Shown: in pieces, positions 44,340-51,866 of the stretch
Layout of the letters: each line of letters begins with the position of its first letter
Position numbering within the stretch: position 1 is the stretch's first letter
Virus record (IMG/VR): IMGVR_UViG_3300042511_000879
Location: 172,072 to 236,071 of that record
Length of the DNA: 64,000 nt
Direction: 5' to 3' (one strand)
DNA from: a virus
Notes under the pieces: model-generated
What the model was told of the DNA's origin: nothing
The model's database searches: none
Seen by the model: only the letters and a program-made list of their open reading frames with translations
Position numbers and translations under genes: made by a program

Positions 44340-44516
44340 TTAAACTAGTTTAGCTATTAAATCTATTAATAATTGTTTTTTAATTTCAAGTTCAATTATG
44401 CTTTCGGCTAATTGTTTACTTCTTAATACTGAATGAATATCATCACATGATTCTTTACTCATTGATAACATTAATGCATTTTGTTTTGTGCAAACTTTTT
44501 GTAATTCGTCTAGCAT
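44340..44516 (-). CDS. Hypothetical helical protein, 58 aa
   Basis: M-L-D-E-L-Q-K-V-C-T-K-Q-N-A-L-M-L-S, ending IIELEIKKQLLIDLIAKLV, a charged amphipathic helix, perhaps a coiled coil. Two nt from the next gene. Confidence 0.5.
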   Translation of the reverse strand: MLDELQKVCTKQNALMLSMSKESCDDIHSVLRSKQLAESIIELEIKKQLLIDLIAKLV

Positions 44517-44559
44517 AGTCTTATTTTTTAATTATTGCTTGCATTTACGCATGCTGTTT

Positions 44560-44874
44560 TTATATTTGTTTAAGTGTTAAATTAATATGTTTGATTGAAC
44601 CTATTTTTGTACCTTTGAAGACTATATCCTCGTTAATAATTAGACCCATTTGAATTAACCAATCGATTTCATTTGGAATTGGTAAGGGTTTCCATGGTTT
44701 TCGTTTGCCATCGTATCTTATACGAAGTTCTAAAAGTAATTCTCCATAAGCCCTATCATTATAGATTGTTGCATTATTAAAGACCTCTTTGAACCATAAG
44801 ATGTTAGACAAATGTTGATGTCCTATTCGATTAAATCTTTTACGTTTTCCAAATGCGGTTGTCCAATATCCCAT
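44560..44874 (-). CDS. Hypothetical protein, 104 aa
   Basis: A 104-residue basic protein (MGYWTTAFGKRKRFNRIGHQ, LRIRYDGKRKPWKPLPIPN). It could bind nucleic acid, but no domain is recognised. Confidence 0.5.
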   Translation of the reverse strand: MGYWTTAFGKRKRFNRIGHQHLSNILWFKEVFNNATIYNDRAYGELLLELRIRYDGKRKPWKPLPIPNEIDWLIQMGLIINEDIVFKGTKIGSIKHINLTLKQI

Positions 44875-44878
44875 GCTT

Positions 44879-45034
44879 TTATTTTTTAATTATTGCTTTT
44901 GCAACCTTCTTTTTGCCATTAATACCTATCACTGTGATTTGGGTCTTTGTATTAGTGAATTCGTAATCGGTGCAACCTAAGTGGCTTAATTGACCCATTG
45001 CTTCTGATACTGTATTGAACTTAAATGTCGTCAT
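44879..45034 (-). CDS. Hypothetical protein, 51 aa
   Basis: M-T-T-F-K-F-N-T-V-S-E-A-M-G-Q-L ... ending G-K-K-K-V-A-K-A-I-I-K-K, a basic small alpha/beta protein. First gene after promoter 16. Confidence 0.5.
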   Translation of the reverse strand: MTTFKFNTVSEAMGQLSHLGCTDYEFTNTKTQITVIGINGKKKVAKAIIKK

Positions 45035-45040
45035 ATTTCT

Positions 45041-45124
45041 TTGTTTTAATTAGATATGTAAATATAATCAACTTTTTTGAATCCGGAAACTATTTTGTGT
45101 TAATTTTTTGTTAAAGTTATTAAC
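45041..45124 (-). promoter_or_regulatory. Class A promoter 16
   Basis: Minus-strand middle block TTTCCGG and TATATTTAC, with an AAAATTAACAC distal block. Drives the run of small genes 45034 down to 40961. The 48-residue gene ends inside it. Confidence 0.75.
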
Positions 45125-45266
45125 ATATTGCAAAAGTGCTAGCCTTATATTTCTTGTCCAATGCTCTGGCTGCCCCGTGGGGTTTGGGATTCCAACTTAG
45201 TTTAATGCATAGTATGGCTATCAAGATACTATTTTTACATCTTGTGAATAAAATATAATTTTTCAT
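45120..45266 (-). CDS. Possible small protein, 48 aa
   Basis: Open frame starting M-K-N-Y-I-L-F-T-R-C-K-N, with S-W-N-P-K-P-H-G-A-A-R-A-L-D and ending in A-I-C. It directly follows the 32-residue membrane peptide gene (1-nt gap) and ends in the promoter region. Real but small is likely; no family. Confidence 0.4.
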   Translation of the reverse strand: MKNYILFTRCKNSILIAILCIKLSWNPKPHGAARALDKKYKASTFAIC

Positions 45267-45267
45267 A

Positions 45268-45366
45268 TTACATTACAGGTGAAAAGTGAGCAACTAGAGC
45301 TGTAAGTATTAAGACAATAATACAGCATAATGCAAACTGGAGATTGCTTTTTACATTTTGTTTCAT
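45268..45366 (-). CDS. Possible small membrane peptide, 32 aa
   Basis: M-K-Q-N-V-K-S-N-L-Q-F-A-L-C-C-I-I-V-L-I ... P-V-M: one hydrophobic helix. Position between two other tiny frames supports a polycistronic unit, but so short a gene remains unproven. Confidence 0.4.
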   Translation of the reverse strand: MKQNVKSNLQFALCCIIVLILTALVAHFSPVM

Positions 45367-45401
45367 GGCGTTTATTATTAATTTTTAAATGGTACAAGTT
45401 T

Positions 45402-45539
45402 TTATAAATCCTCGGATTTATCTTTATGCTTTATTTTCTTATAATACTTCTTTTTATTACGATACGGTGCCGGTACTTTTAGGGCATCAAACCATTCCTC
45501 TAATGTGAAGTTTATTTTTGTAAGTTTTTTCTTTTCCAT
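45402..45539 (-). CDS. Hypothetical small basic protein, 45 aa
   Basis: M-E-K-K-K-L-T-K-I-N-F-T-L-E-E-W-F-D-A-L ... K-K-K-Y-Y-K-K-I-K-H-K-D-K. Lysine rich, first gene after promoter 17. Confidence 0.5.
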   Translation of the reverse strand: MEKKKLTKINFTLEEWFDALKVPAPYRNKKKYYKKIKHKDKSEDL

Positions 45540-45544
45540 GGTGT

Positions 45545-45622
45545 TTAATTTAATTAGATATGTAAATATAATCAAAAAACTCCAGACGGTAAAATCTGGA
45601 GTGTTAAAATTATGTTAAAGTT
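45545..45622 (-). promoter_or_regulatory. Class A promoter 17 with embedded terminator hairpin
   Basis: Minus strand: stem CTCCAGA/TCTGGAG with loop TTTTACCG, then TTTTTTG and TATATTTAC at 16 nt. Ends the hydrolase operon and begins the small-gene operon. Confidence 0.8.
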
Positions 45623-45623
45623 T

Positions 45624-46133
45624 TTAATCTATGTTTTTGAATTCCTCAAACATTTTAATTCTCTGCATCTCATTAAGATAGCCAGAATTTAGTACATATT
45701 TCTTAAATACATTTATTGGTGTTTGATGTCCATTACTTTCAAAGTGAATATTAAAATTTCCAGGATTCTTTTTAACCCATTCAATTGTCCCTTCAGGGTT
45801 AATTAAATTATCCCTCTTACCAAGAATAACAGTATGATTTGCTTTCATACTTCCAATTTGTACTGCTGGTTCCATTGAACGACTATGAACTGCTGGATTA
45901 AAAAGAATAGTTGGTATTCCAGTGATTGTTGAAAGACAATATGCAAACCATCCTCCCATTGAGCTTCCAATTAAAACGTCTGGTCTATTATTTTGTATCT
46001 TTGCTAAGATTTCATTAAACATCCCAGGATTTTTGTAGTCCATTACAGGACATTCGGCATCAAACTTTGCTAAGAACTCTGACTTTTGACTCCTAGCTTT
46101 ACTTTCAAGACCATGTAAAAATAGTGCTTTCAT
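45624..46133 (-). CDS. Alpha/beta hydrolase (YqiA-like esterase) with C-terminal tag-like sequence
   Basis: A 169-residue hydrolase: FLHGLESKARSQKSEFL, nucleophile elbow IGSSMGGWFAY, ILFNPA, LGKRDNLINPEGT (Asp) and FESNGHQTPI (His), a complete Ser-Asp-His triad of the YqiA/UPF0227 type, carboxylesterases of unknown physiological substrate. The last residues (MQRIKMFEEF-KNID) resemble the N-terminal tag of the neighbouring tagged genes but sit at the C-terminus. Follows the tagged 46135-46725 gene by 1 nt. Confidence 0.75.
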   Translation of the reverse strand: MKALFLHGLESKARSQKSEFLAKFDAECPVMDYKNPGMFNEILAKIQNNRPDVLIGSSMGGWFAYCLSTITGIPTILFNPAVHSRSMEPAVQIGSMKANHTVILGKRDNLINPEGTIEWVKKNPGNFNIHFESNGHQTPINVFKKYVLNSGYLNEMQRIKMFEEFKNID

Positions 46134-46134
46134 A

Positions 46135-46725
46135 CTATACCTTTGGTTTACCTAACATTACTTTTTCATGGGCTCCTCCACCTATAGTTCGACTATACCA
46201 ACCTCCGCCAGTTCCACCGTCTAGGTTTCCAATCCAATCGACCTTTTTACCCAAGACCTTTTCTACTGTTTCTTGGTCGGTTACAATAGGTACTTGGTAC
46301 TTATTAATTAAGATTTCGGCAATTTTACCAGAAACTTCTATATAATATCCAAGTTGTTTTAATTCTTTTCCTCGTCTATCCATATAATCTCTCTTAGCAT
46401 CTTTGGTTCCATCATGGCCAACTCCTGAGAATTTAAGTCCAAATCGGGTTTTTTCACCAAACATGATAACATCAAAATCATTACTGCCGTGAATATCTAT
46501 TCCCTCCCAATAGTTCCAATCAGGGTCTTTAAATACATCACTAGGTGATTGTACCTTGATATGTCCTCCAATCTCAGAGTACGCTGTACTAATAAGATTA
46601 AAGAATTCCTTTTCTAATTCTGTATCTTTAGTCGGTTTTAATATGACTGGTTTGTTTTTCTTAGGATTAAAAAGCTCTCCGCTTCTCTCTTCTATAAATT
46701 GTTCATATAGTTTAATTTTCTTCAT
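46135..46725 (-). CDS. Hypothetical tagged protein (capsid-targeting-like N-terminus)
   Basis: A 196-residue protein that starts MKKIKLYEQFIEER, the same tag as at 33-35 kb. The body reads VILKPTKDTELEKEFFNLIS, YWEGIDIHGSNDFDVIMFGE, TRFGLKFSGVGHDGTKDAKR and DWIGNLDGGTGGGWYSRTIG; the last part is glycine-rich. No family recognised. If packaged it would be an injected effector of unknown target. Confidence 0.6.
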   Translation of the reverse strand: MKKIKLYEQFIEERSGELFNPKKNKPVILKPTKDTELEKEFFNLISTAYSEIGGHIKVQSPSDVFKDPDWNYWEGIDIHGSNDFDVIMFGEKTRFGLKFSGVGHDGTKDAKRDYMDRRGKELKQLGYYIEVSGKIAEILINKYQVPIVTDQETVEKVLGKKVDWIGNLDGGTGGGWYSRTIGGGAHEKVMLGKPKV

Positions 46726-46734
46726 ATTCTATAT

Positions 46735-46790
46735 ATTTTAATTATAGTGTAAATATAAACAAAAAACCTGACGCGGTAAAACTTTTTCAA
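46735..46790 (-). promoter_or_regulatory. Class A promoter 18 (partial)
   Basis: Minus-strand TTTTACCG and TATATTTAC at 16 nt; the distal block is missing or altered because this copy lies at the junction with the plus-strand gene. It drives the tagged gene. Confidence 0.7.
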
Positions 46791-46845
46791 TAATTTTTTA
46801 CAAAAAGTTTAGATAAATAATCTAATCTAAAAATATTCATACATC

Positions 46846-46983
46846 ATGGCAAAAGGCACTACAGGAGGGGCTTTCAACGCAACTCCAAAAAAGAAAAGAA
46901 AAGGGGTTCATTCTAAAACTAAAAGTACTAAGAATAAAGGAGCCCAAAAATACAAAAAAGCTTATAAAGGCCAAGGTAAATAA
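46846..46983 (+). CDS. Small lysine-rich basic protein on the plus strand
   Basis: The only convincing plus-strand gene: ATG at 46846, 45 residues, M-A-K-G-T-T-G-G-A-F-N-A-T-P-K-K-K-R-K-G ... K-G-V-H-S-K-T-K-S-T-K-N-K-G-A ... Y-K-G-Q-G-K. Sixteen lysines or arginines make it strongly cationic, like a DNA-condensing or nucleoid protein. It is followed by its own terminator and faces the thioredoxin/115-residue operon. Small K-K-K-R-K-G-V-H-x-K peptides occur in other phages, which is consistent with a conserved packaging or capsid role. Confidence 0.7.
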   Translation: MAKGTTGGAFNATPKKKRKGVHSKTKSTKNKGAQKYKKAYKGQGK

Positions 46984-46998
46984 CCTTGGCTTTTTTAT
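46969..46998 (+). terminator. Rho-independent terminator after the basic-protein gene
   Basis: GGCCAAGGT AAATA ACCTTGGC followed by TTTTTT on the plus strand; the last codons and stop lie in the stem. Its position overlaps the convergent gene's stop at 46995. Confidence 0.85.
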
Positions 46999-47309
46999 TT
47001 AGCGCAAAAGTTCTCGTTTGTAGTATGCGCAAATGAATTAGGGTTTGCAGTTCCTGTATGTGTTGTATATTTCCCATACAACGGCTGGTTTTCTGGTCGA
47101 AAAGTCCAATCACACTGCGGAAACATTGGATTATATGGTGTATTTGGAGCAGTGTATGGCTGATACGGCAAGGTTGTTCCAGGACCAATCCATGGATTTG
47201 GATTTGGTAACCATTTAGTATTTTCAGTCTTTAATAAGACAACTGCTTCTTTAGCAGTTATTAATTTCTCGTCTAATAATCGTTGAACAATTGATTCTTT
47301 AGTTGGCAT
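46995..47309 (-). CDS. Hypothetical proline-rich protein, 104 aa
   Basis: Start chosen at 47309 (M-P-T-K-E-S-I-V-Q-R-L-L-D) since it overlaps the thioredoxin stop by 11 nt; the longer frame to 47339 is less likely. After the helical N-terminus it becomes Pro/Tyr/Asn-rich (WLPNPNPWIGPGTTLPYQPY), a low-complexity extended region typical of a virion or packaging-linked protein. No family recognised. Confidence 0.5.
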   Translation of the reverse strand: MPTKESIVQRLLDEKLITAKEAVVLLKTENTKWLPNPNPWIGPGTTLPYQPYTAPNTPYNPMFPQCDWTFRPENQPLYGKYTTHTGTANPNSFAHTTNENFCAK

Positions 47310-47553
47310 GATTCTCAAATTTTTCAAGATAGAATTCAACTGGATTAACTCCTACAAATCTTTCAAGTTCAACTCCATTCTCATTAATTAATACTACTGT
47401 TGGAATATTTCGGATTCCATACTTTTCGGTTGTTTCTGTGTCTGAATCTACTAAGATTTTTTCAACAGTAACACTTTCTGCAACTAATTCCATTTTTGGT
47501 GCTAATTGTTTGCAAGGTCCGCACCACGGTGCACTAAAATAAAGGTATTTCAT
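47299..47553 (-). CDS. Thioredoxin-like protein
   Basis: An 84-residue compact thioredoxin: SAPWCGPCKQLAPKME with the CGPC redox pair, and NIPTVVLINENG with the cis-proline. It is shorter than E. coli thioredoxin (109), similar to T4 thioredoxin (nrdC, about 87). It could reduce ribonucleotide reductase or other proteins. Positioned after the tape-measure candidate. Confidence 0.85.
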   Translation of the reverse strand: MKYLYFSAPWCGPCKQLAPKMELVAESVTVEKILVDSDTETTEKYGIRNIPTVVLINENGVELERFVGVNPVEFYLEKFENHAN

Positions 47554-47595
47554 AATTTTATAAATTTTATATTATATAAAAAATGCGTGGTTTGT

Positions 47596-50286
47596 TTATT
47601 CTGGTTTGATCTTAACAGTAATGAATGTATCAAAACGTTCTTCTAATGATGTTATTGCATCAATAAGTGGCTGAAGGTCCATAACACCTTTTGCATCGGC
47701 TGTCATTTTGCTTACATCCTTTTTAACTCCAGTAACAGTTTCTTTAATATTGTTAAATGCTCCAGAAACAACATCTGCGGCAGCGCTAGTATTATCTCCT
47801 TGTTTTGCAACACTATCTTCAAGATTTTTAGCTGCTCCAGTAAGTTCTTTAACAGCAACCAGTAATTTATCGGCTAAGACTCCCATTGCAGATTGTCCAT
47901 TATTCTTGGCAAGATCCGTAAGGGCTTTAAACATGTTTGTAGTAGTTTCAATTGCTTTAACATTTAATGTTCGGCTTGCATTTGAAATCTTAGCGTAAGA
48001 GTTTGCAATACTACTTAATGATTTTGCGTTTGCAGTTAAATCATCAGCATCAGTGTCTCCGACAAATTTAGTAACGCTTTCAAATGCTTTAGAAACTCCG
48101 TTTGCTGATTTATTAATAAGAGCAAATCCAGTACCAACAGCAGTAAGCGGTGCTGCTAGTGTTTGTATTTGTGGTCCGAGCGTTGCAAGTTCCCTTAATA
48201 TATCAAGAGGTGAAGGAGTACTACCTCCGAAAAGAGATGAGATTCCATTAAAAATTGCTCCAACTGCTCCGGCTGCCGAACCAAGTAATCCTGCAACATC
48301 TCCACCAGCTACTGCAGCAGAAAATATTAACCAAGCGCCTCCTAAGGCAGCAACACCAATAGCAAGAGGAATCATATTTTCAATTCCAATTTCATCTTTA
48401 AATCGGGCAAATGCTGTGATAATAGCATTTACCGGCATCATTACAATATCGACAAATCCACTGGCAACTCCTTTAAGCGCTGGCATAGCCGGTGCTAATA
48501 AGGAAAGAATCCAACCAACTGCCACGATTGTTATTGCAATTACTATAATACCTAGTGCTCCTAAAAGAAGTGTCGCTGGACTCAATGCTTGTACAGCTAT
48601 ACCAACTCCCGAAATAACAATGGCAAATGCACCAATTGCTAAAGCGGCAGATAATGTCCAATCCATTGGTGGAGCAATAAATGTACCTGGTAACATTGAA
48701 AATAACAATGCAACTGCAATTACTGCGAATGATGCTACAACAACCCCTAATAGGGCTTTAAGCATATCACCCATACTTAATTTTCCAATACTTTTGCTTG
48801 AAAGATACATCATAGCTCCGAATAGGACAACAGAAAGTGCGGCTTTAAGACTCCATTCAGGTTCGGGTGCTTCAAATTTAATCCCAGCAAGTCCTTGAAA
48901 AATCCATGCGGTTGCAAGAACTCCAAATGCAATTATTGGAATTGCAACTGCCATAAATAACATTTCTTTCAGACTCATTCCACTGATTGCTTTTGAAATT
49001 ATATAAAAAGGAATTGCAAAAATAAGCATGGCAAAACCAGCTTTAAGAACCCACATAGGGTCTGGCGCTTTTAAATTGTCTCCTTCCGGAAGAGCCATAA
49101 AAATCCAAGATGTCAAAACAATACCAATTGCCATAACTGGAATTGCTACTGCACCAAATATAATATCTCTAAGAGAAGCTCCTTTGATAGCTTTCATAAT
49201 GAAATAAAATCCAACTGCAAAAAGTCCAATTGCAAGTGCAGATTTAAGAGTCCATATAGGATCCGGCGCCATTAAATTGTCTCCTTGCGGAAGCATCATA
49301 AATATAACTGAAATTGCTACTAATGATAGTGCTATTAATGGAATTGCCAAGGCACCATAAAGAAGTTCTTTAGGACTGGCTCCTTTAATTGCTTTCATAA
49401 TAAAATAAAAACCAACTGCAAATAATCCAATAGCAAGAGCAGATTTTAGGACCCATATAGGATCTGGAGCTATTAAATTGTCTCCTTTTGGTAATAACAT
49501 AAACGCGTAAGCTGCTCCAACAATACCAAGTGCCATTAATGGAATTGCTGCTGCTGCAAACATTAATTGTTCTTTTGTAATATCTTTGGATGCTTTAAGA
49601 ATCATTGAATATGCAAAAGCGGCTGGAATCATTATAACTGCAACTGCTAATGCTGTTAAAAATTGACCACCTGTAATAACTGGCATCAAACTAAATATTG
49701 CTCCACTTAATACTATAGATATTGCAATTCCTACCATCGCAAGAGTCGTTGCTCCTGCAAGTGCAAACATAGATTTTGGTTTACTTAAATCTACTCCCTT
49801 TCCATTTCCAGCAAGGTCTTTTTGTCCACTAAGTACTTCTGCTATTTTAACAAATGTAGGTGCAATAAGTGCAAAAATACCTGCAACTGCAAGTACTGTA
49901 AGTAATTGTCCTATTGAAATAACTGGAACTAATGTAAATATTGCAGCTGCTCCAACAATTGCTCCAGCAACTCCAACTATCATTAGCGCTGTTAATCCAA
50001 CATCTTTAGCCGACATTGGGGAGAACATTCCTCCTCCAGCGCCACCTTTTGCTCCAGCGCCTGATGCTAATACTTTATTCTGCTCTCTTAAGATGCTTCG
50101 AATATCGGTAAGTATTGTTGTTTGTTTTTTAAGCTCATCTGAAGTGGTCTCTCCGGATTTACTACTCGTTCCGTTAAGAACAACTTCAGCGATTCTATTA
50201 AGAATAACCGCAGTTGCTTCGGTAGCGTCTTGAATTTTATTTAATGGGCTTGTTAGTAATCCAATTTGTTTATTGCTTTGAGTCAC
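47596..50286 (-). CDS. Tape-measure-like protein with repeated membrane-like helices
   Basis: An 896-residue protein whose N-terminus (TATEATAVILNRIAEVVL-like) is polar and helical. Residues about 100-640 form tandem modules of about 67 residues that include AIGLFAVGFYFIMKAIKGAS, then LLYGALAIPLIALSLVAISV and P-D-P-I-W segments, with several almost identical copies. The C-terminal ~200 residues are polar coiled coil (GDNTSAAADVVSGAFNNIKE). Size and position after the baseplate hub and tail genes match a tape measure protein (T4 gp29 role); hydrophobic helices are common in tape measures that form the DNA channel at infection. Confidence 0.6.
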   Translation of the reverse strand: MTQSNKQIGLLTSPLNKIQDATEATAVILNRIAEVVLNGTSSKSGETTSDELKKQTTILTDIRSILREQNKVLASGAGAKGGAGGGMFSPMSAKDVGLTALMIVGVAGAIVGAAAIFTLVPVISIGQLLTVLAVAGIFALIAPTFVKIAEVLSGQKDLAGNGKGVDLSKPKSMFALAGATTLAMVGIAISIVLSGAIFSLMPVITGGQFLTALAVAVIMIPAAFAYSMILKASKDITKEQLMFAAAAIPLMALGIVGAAYAFMLLPKGDNLIAPDPIWVLKSALAIGLFAVGFYFIMKAIKGASPKELLYGALAIPLIALSLVAISVIFMMLPQGDNLMAPDPIWTLKSALAIGLFAVGFYFIMKAIKGASLRDIIFGAVAIPVMAIGIVLTSWIFMALPEGDNLKAPDPMWVLKAGFAMLIFAIPFYIISKAISGMSLKEMLFMAVAIPIIAFGVLATAWIFQGLAGIKFEAPEPEWSLKAALSVVLFGAMMYLSSKSIGKLSMGDMLKALLGVVVASFAVIAVALLFSMLPGTFIAPPMDWTLSAALAIGAFAIVISGVGIAVQALSPATLLLGALGIIVIAITIVAVGWILSLLAPAMPALKGVASGFVDIVMMPVNAIITAFARFKDEIGIENMIPLAIGVAALGGAWLIFSAAVAGGDVAGLLGSAAGAVGAIFNGISSLFGGSTPSPLDILRELATLGPQIQTLAAPLTAVGTGFALINKSANGVSKAFESVTKFVGDTDADDLTANAKSLSSIANSYAKISNASRTLNVKAIETTTNMFKALTDLAKNNGQSAMGVLADKLLVAVKELTGAAKNLEDSVAKQGDNTSAAADVVSGAFNNIKETVTGVKKDVSKMTADAKGVMDLQPLIDAITSLEERFDTFITVKIKPE
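48960..49660. repeat. In-gene tandem repeats of about 201 nt in the tape-measure candidate
   Basis: Long near-identical stretches recur within the gene, for example around 49190-49236 and 49393-49439, each encoding the F-Y-F-I-M-K-A-I-K-G-A-S helix. Spacing near 201 nt equals 67 residues. Repeat expansion or loss here would change tail length. Confidence 0.7.
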
Positions 50287-50324
50287 CTATTGTCGATTTT
50301 TTTGGGATAAAGGTTTTATCTTTG

Positions 50325-50334
50325 TTATATATCC
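50325..50334 (-). promoter_or_regulatory. Class B (late-type) promoter motif before the tape-measure candidate
   Basis: GGATATATAA on the minus strand, 39-48 nt upstream of the ATG at 50286. It is preceded by the terminator of the baseplate gene unit, so a new transcript is likely to start here. Confidence 0.55.
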
Positions 50335-50337
50335 AAA

Positions 50338-50366
50338 TAAAAAAGGGCCCGATTAGGGACCCTTTG
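50338..50366 (-). terminator. Rho-independent terminator after the baseplate/chaperone genes
   Basis: Minus strand AAAGGGTCCC TAATC GGGCCCTTTTTT: GC stem with T run, just past the stop of the 82-residue gene at 50369. One mismatch (T-C) in the stem. Confidence 0.8.
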
Positions 50367-50368
50367 TT

Positions 50369-50617
50369 TTACATTTTCGGCATGCTAATATTTGGCATTT
50401 TCATGTTAGGCATTTTCATATTACCCATCATTCCTGATGCTGCATCATTTTGATTAGTGTTCTGTTTATTCTCCTCCTTAATATGCTCTATCAAGTCTTT
50501 AACAAGATAATGGAATTCATAGTATTCCATTCTCTCAAGTTCCGATGGTTGCGTATGGAGTTTAAGATATATTTGAAACTTCGTTTTAAAGAAGTTCTCC
50601 AGCGATATCTTGAACAA
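50369..50617 (-). CDS. Small helical protein with methionine-rich tail, likely tail assembly
   Basis: An 82-residue protein: helical N-terminus (ERMEYYEFHYLVKDLIEHIK) and a low-complexity Met/Asn/Pro tail with repeated N-M-K-M-P. It overlaps the baseplate gene by 32 nt. Position and size match tail assembly catalysts such as gp51, or a tape-measure chaperone. This is inference from context. Confidence 0.5.
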   Translation of the reverse strand: MFKISLENFFKTKFQIYLKLHTQPSELERMEYYEFHYLVKDLIEHIKEENKQNTNQNDAASGMMGNMKMPNMKMPNISMPKM

Positions 50618-51560
50618 TGAAAAGAGATTTGATTCCGTCGCGAAAACTGATGGGAACCTCTTCCTCCTCGTCCCCTAATTGTACTAGCATGTTTGGTTGA
50701 ATTCCGACTTTCATTTTTTCAGCCAACGTATAAACCAGATTGTATTTTTTATTTGTCCAACCGTTTAATTCAATTTCAAATTCAAAAATTGTTTTGTCAT
50801 TAAAAGTTCTCCAATCTTTGTGTAAGTATGGAATGATTTGAAGTACTGACTGGTCAACTTTAAGTCCTTTTTGCTGCTTTTCTTTAATATATGCAGTAAT
50901 TTTTTGCATAACTCCGATAGCAGGTGGTTTCATTTCAATAGTACCAAATGAACGCGTTTCAACTTGAAATGATTTTGTTTCAGAATCATAATATTTGTCA
51001 AGTTCTGTTGGAATTTTAAAGTATTGAAAATAATCTTTTTTAATTTCAATATCATGCTTCTCTCCTTTTTTGCTAGTGTGCTCAATTTTTAAGTTTGATT
51101 CTGGCTCTGGAAAAGTTAAGTCTCTAATAGAAAGAATAACGTAAAAACGGTCCTCTTCTAAAAGGTCTTTATAAGATAATCTTTTTATTGAACATGTAAT
51201 TCTTGTACATGAATCTACTATTGTATTCAGTTTTTCATCGATATCTAACACGTTGGTCTCATCAATCGTTGAAAAATGTCTAACTTCTGCAACTTTAGCA
51301 GATCTAATTGAAAGTTCGGTTCCTTCCGGGTAAAACATACCACCTGAAGGTAATGAAAGTAATGGAATTGTGTGGTAACCTAGGTGAAAATCTGCATCTT
51401 CAGCTTTATCTCCAGTAAATCTTTGCATGTTAACTTTTCCTAGATTTAAGGGTGCCTCTTGTGCTGGTTCCGGAACTTCTACATAAACCTCTTGGTTTTC
51501 TACAGACTGAACCATATTTTTATATTGTTCTTCTAGATTTGAATCATTTTCTGTATTCAT
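50586..51560 (-). CDS. T4 gp26-like baseplate hub protein
   Basis: A 324-residue protein with the outline of the T4 baseplate hub family: HTIPLLSLPSGGMFYPEGTE, then IRSAKVAEVRHFSTIDETN and LNTIVDSCTRITCSIKRLSY-KDLLEEDRFYVILSIRDLTF. T4 gp26 belongs to this group and helps build the hub. The C-terminus is acidic (LGDEEEEVPISFRDGIKSLF). Its neighbours (tube, sheath, tape-measure candidate) support the assignment. Confidence 0.65.
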   Translation of the reverse strand: MNTENDSNLEEQYKNMVQSVENQEVYVEVPEPAQEAPLNLGKVNMQRFTGDKAEDADFHLGYHTIPLLSLPSGGMFYPEGTELSIRSAKVAEVRHFSTIDETNVLDIDEKLNTIVDSCTRITCSIKRLSYKDLLEEDRFYVILSIRDLTFPEPESNLKIEHTSKKGEKHDIEIKKDYFQYFKIPTELDKYYDSETKSFQVETRSFGTIEMKPPAIGVMQKITAYIKEKQQKGLKVDQSVLQIIPYLHKDWRTFNDKTIFEFEIELNGWTNKKYNLVYTLAEKMKVGIQPNMLVQLGDEEEEVPISFRDGIKSLFIVQDIAGELL

Positions 51561-51563
51561 AAA

Positions 51564-51782
51564 TTATTTGTTTTTAAGTTTTTTAATGTCGATTTTATTA
51601 AATTTGGTTATTGTATCTGCTCTCTTGTCTATTTCGGTTCTTATAACATCTCTAATAAATGCTGAGATTGAAATTGGTCTTTGTCCTGTTTCGATAGCTT
51701 CAGTAAGTATTATTCGATTAATTAAAGTTACTTCATCTTCTGATAATAAGACCTGTAACTTTTTGGTTAGTTTATCCATCAA
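51564..51782 (-). CDS. Ribbon-helix-helix-like small protein, 72 aa
   Basis: A 72-residue protein with L-T-K-K-L-Q-V-L-L-S-E-D-E-V and ISISAFIRDVIRTEIDKRAD, a strand-helix-helix pattern typical of small DNA-binding regulators. Lies between the tube and baseplate genes. DNA binding is predicted from the pattern. Confidence 0.55.
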   Translation of the reverse strand: MMDKLTKKLQVLLSEDEVTLINRIILTEAIETGQRPISISAFIRDVIRTEIDKRADTITKFNKIDIKKLKNK

Positions 51783-51816
51783 TATATTATATTATCATTA
51801 TATTATGTTTTTGTTT

Positions 51817-51857
51817 CAAAAAAATATAGGGAACAAATCAATTATTCCCTATACTTT
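51817..51857 (-). terminator. Rho-independent terminator after the tail tube gene
   Basis: Minus strand TATAGGGAA ... TTCCCTATA followed by TTTTTTT. A 9-bp stem with a 12-nt loop, 10 nt after the tail tube stop. Allows tail tube mRNA to be made in excess. Confidence 0.85.
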
Positions 51858-51866
51858 ATAAAATAA

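Noticed and set aside
48053-48898. 281-residue plus-strand frame
   Set aside because: It is antisense to the tape-measure candidate; alanine/isoleucine-rich content mirrors the repeated hydrophobic codons, and no start signal or own terminator is visible.
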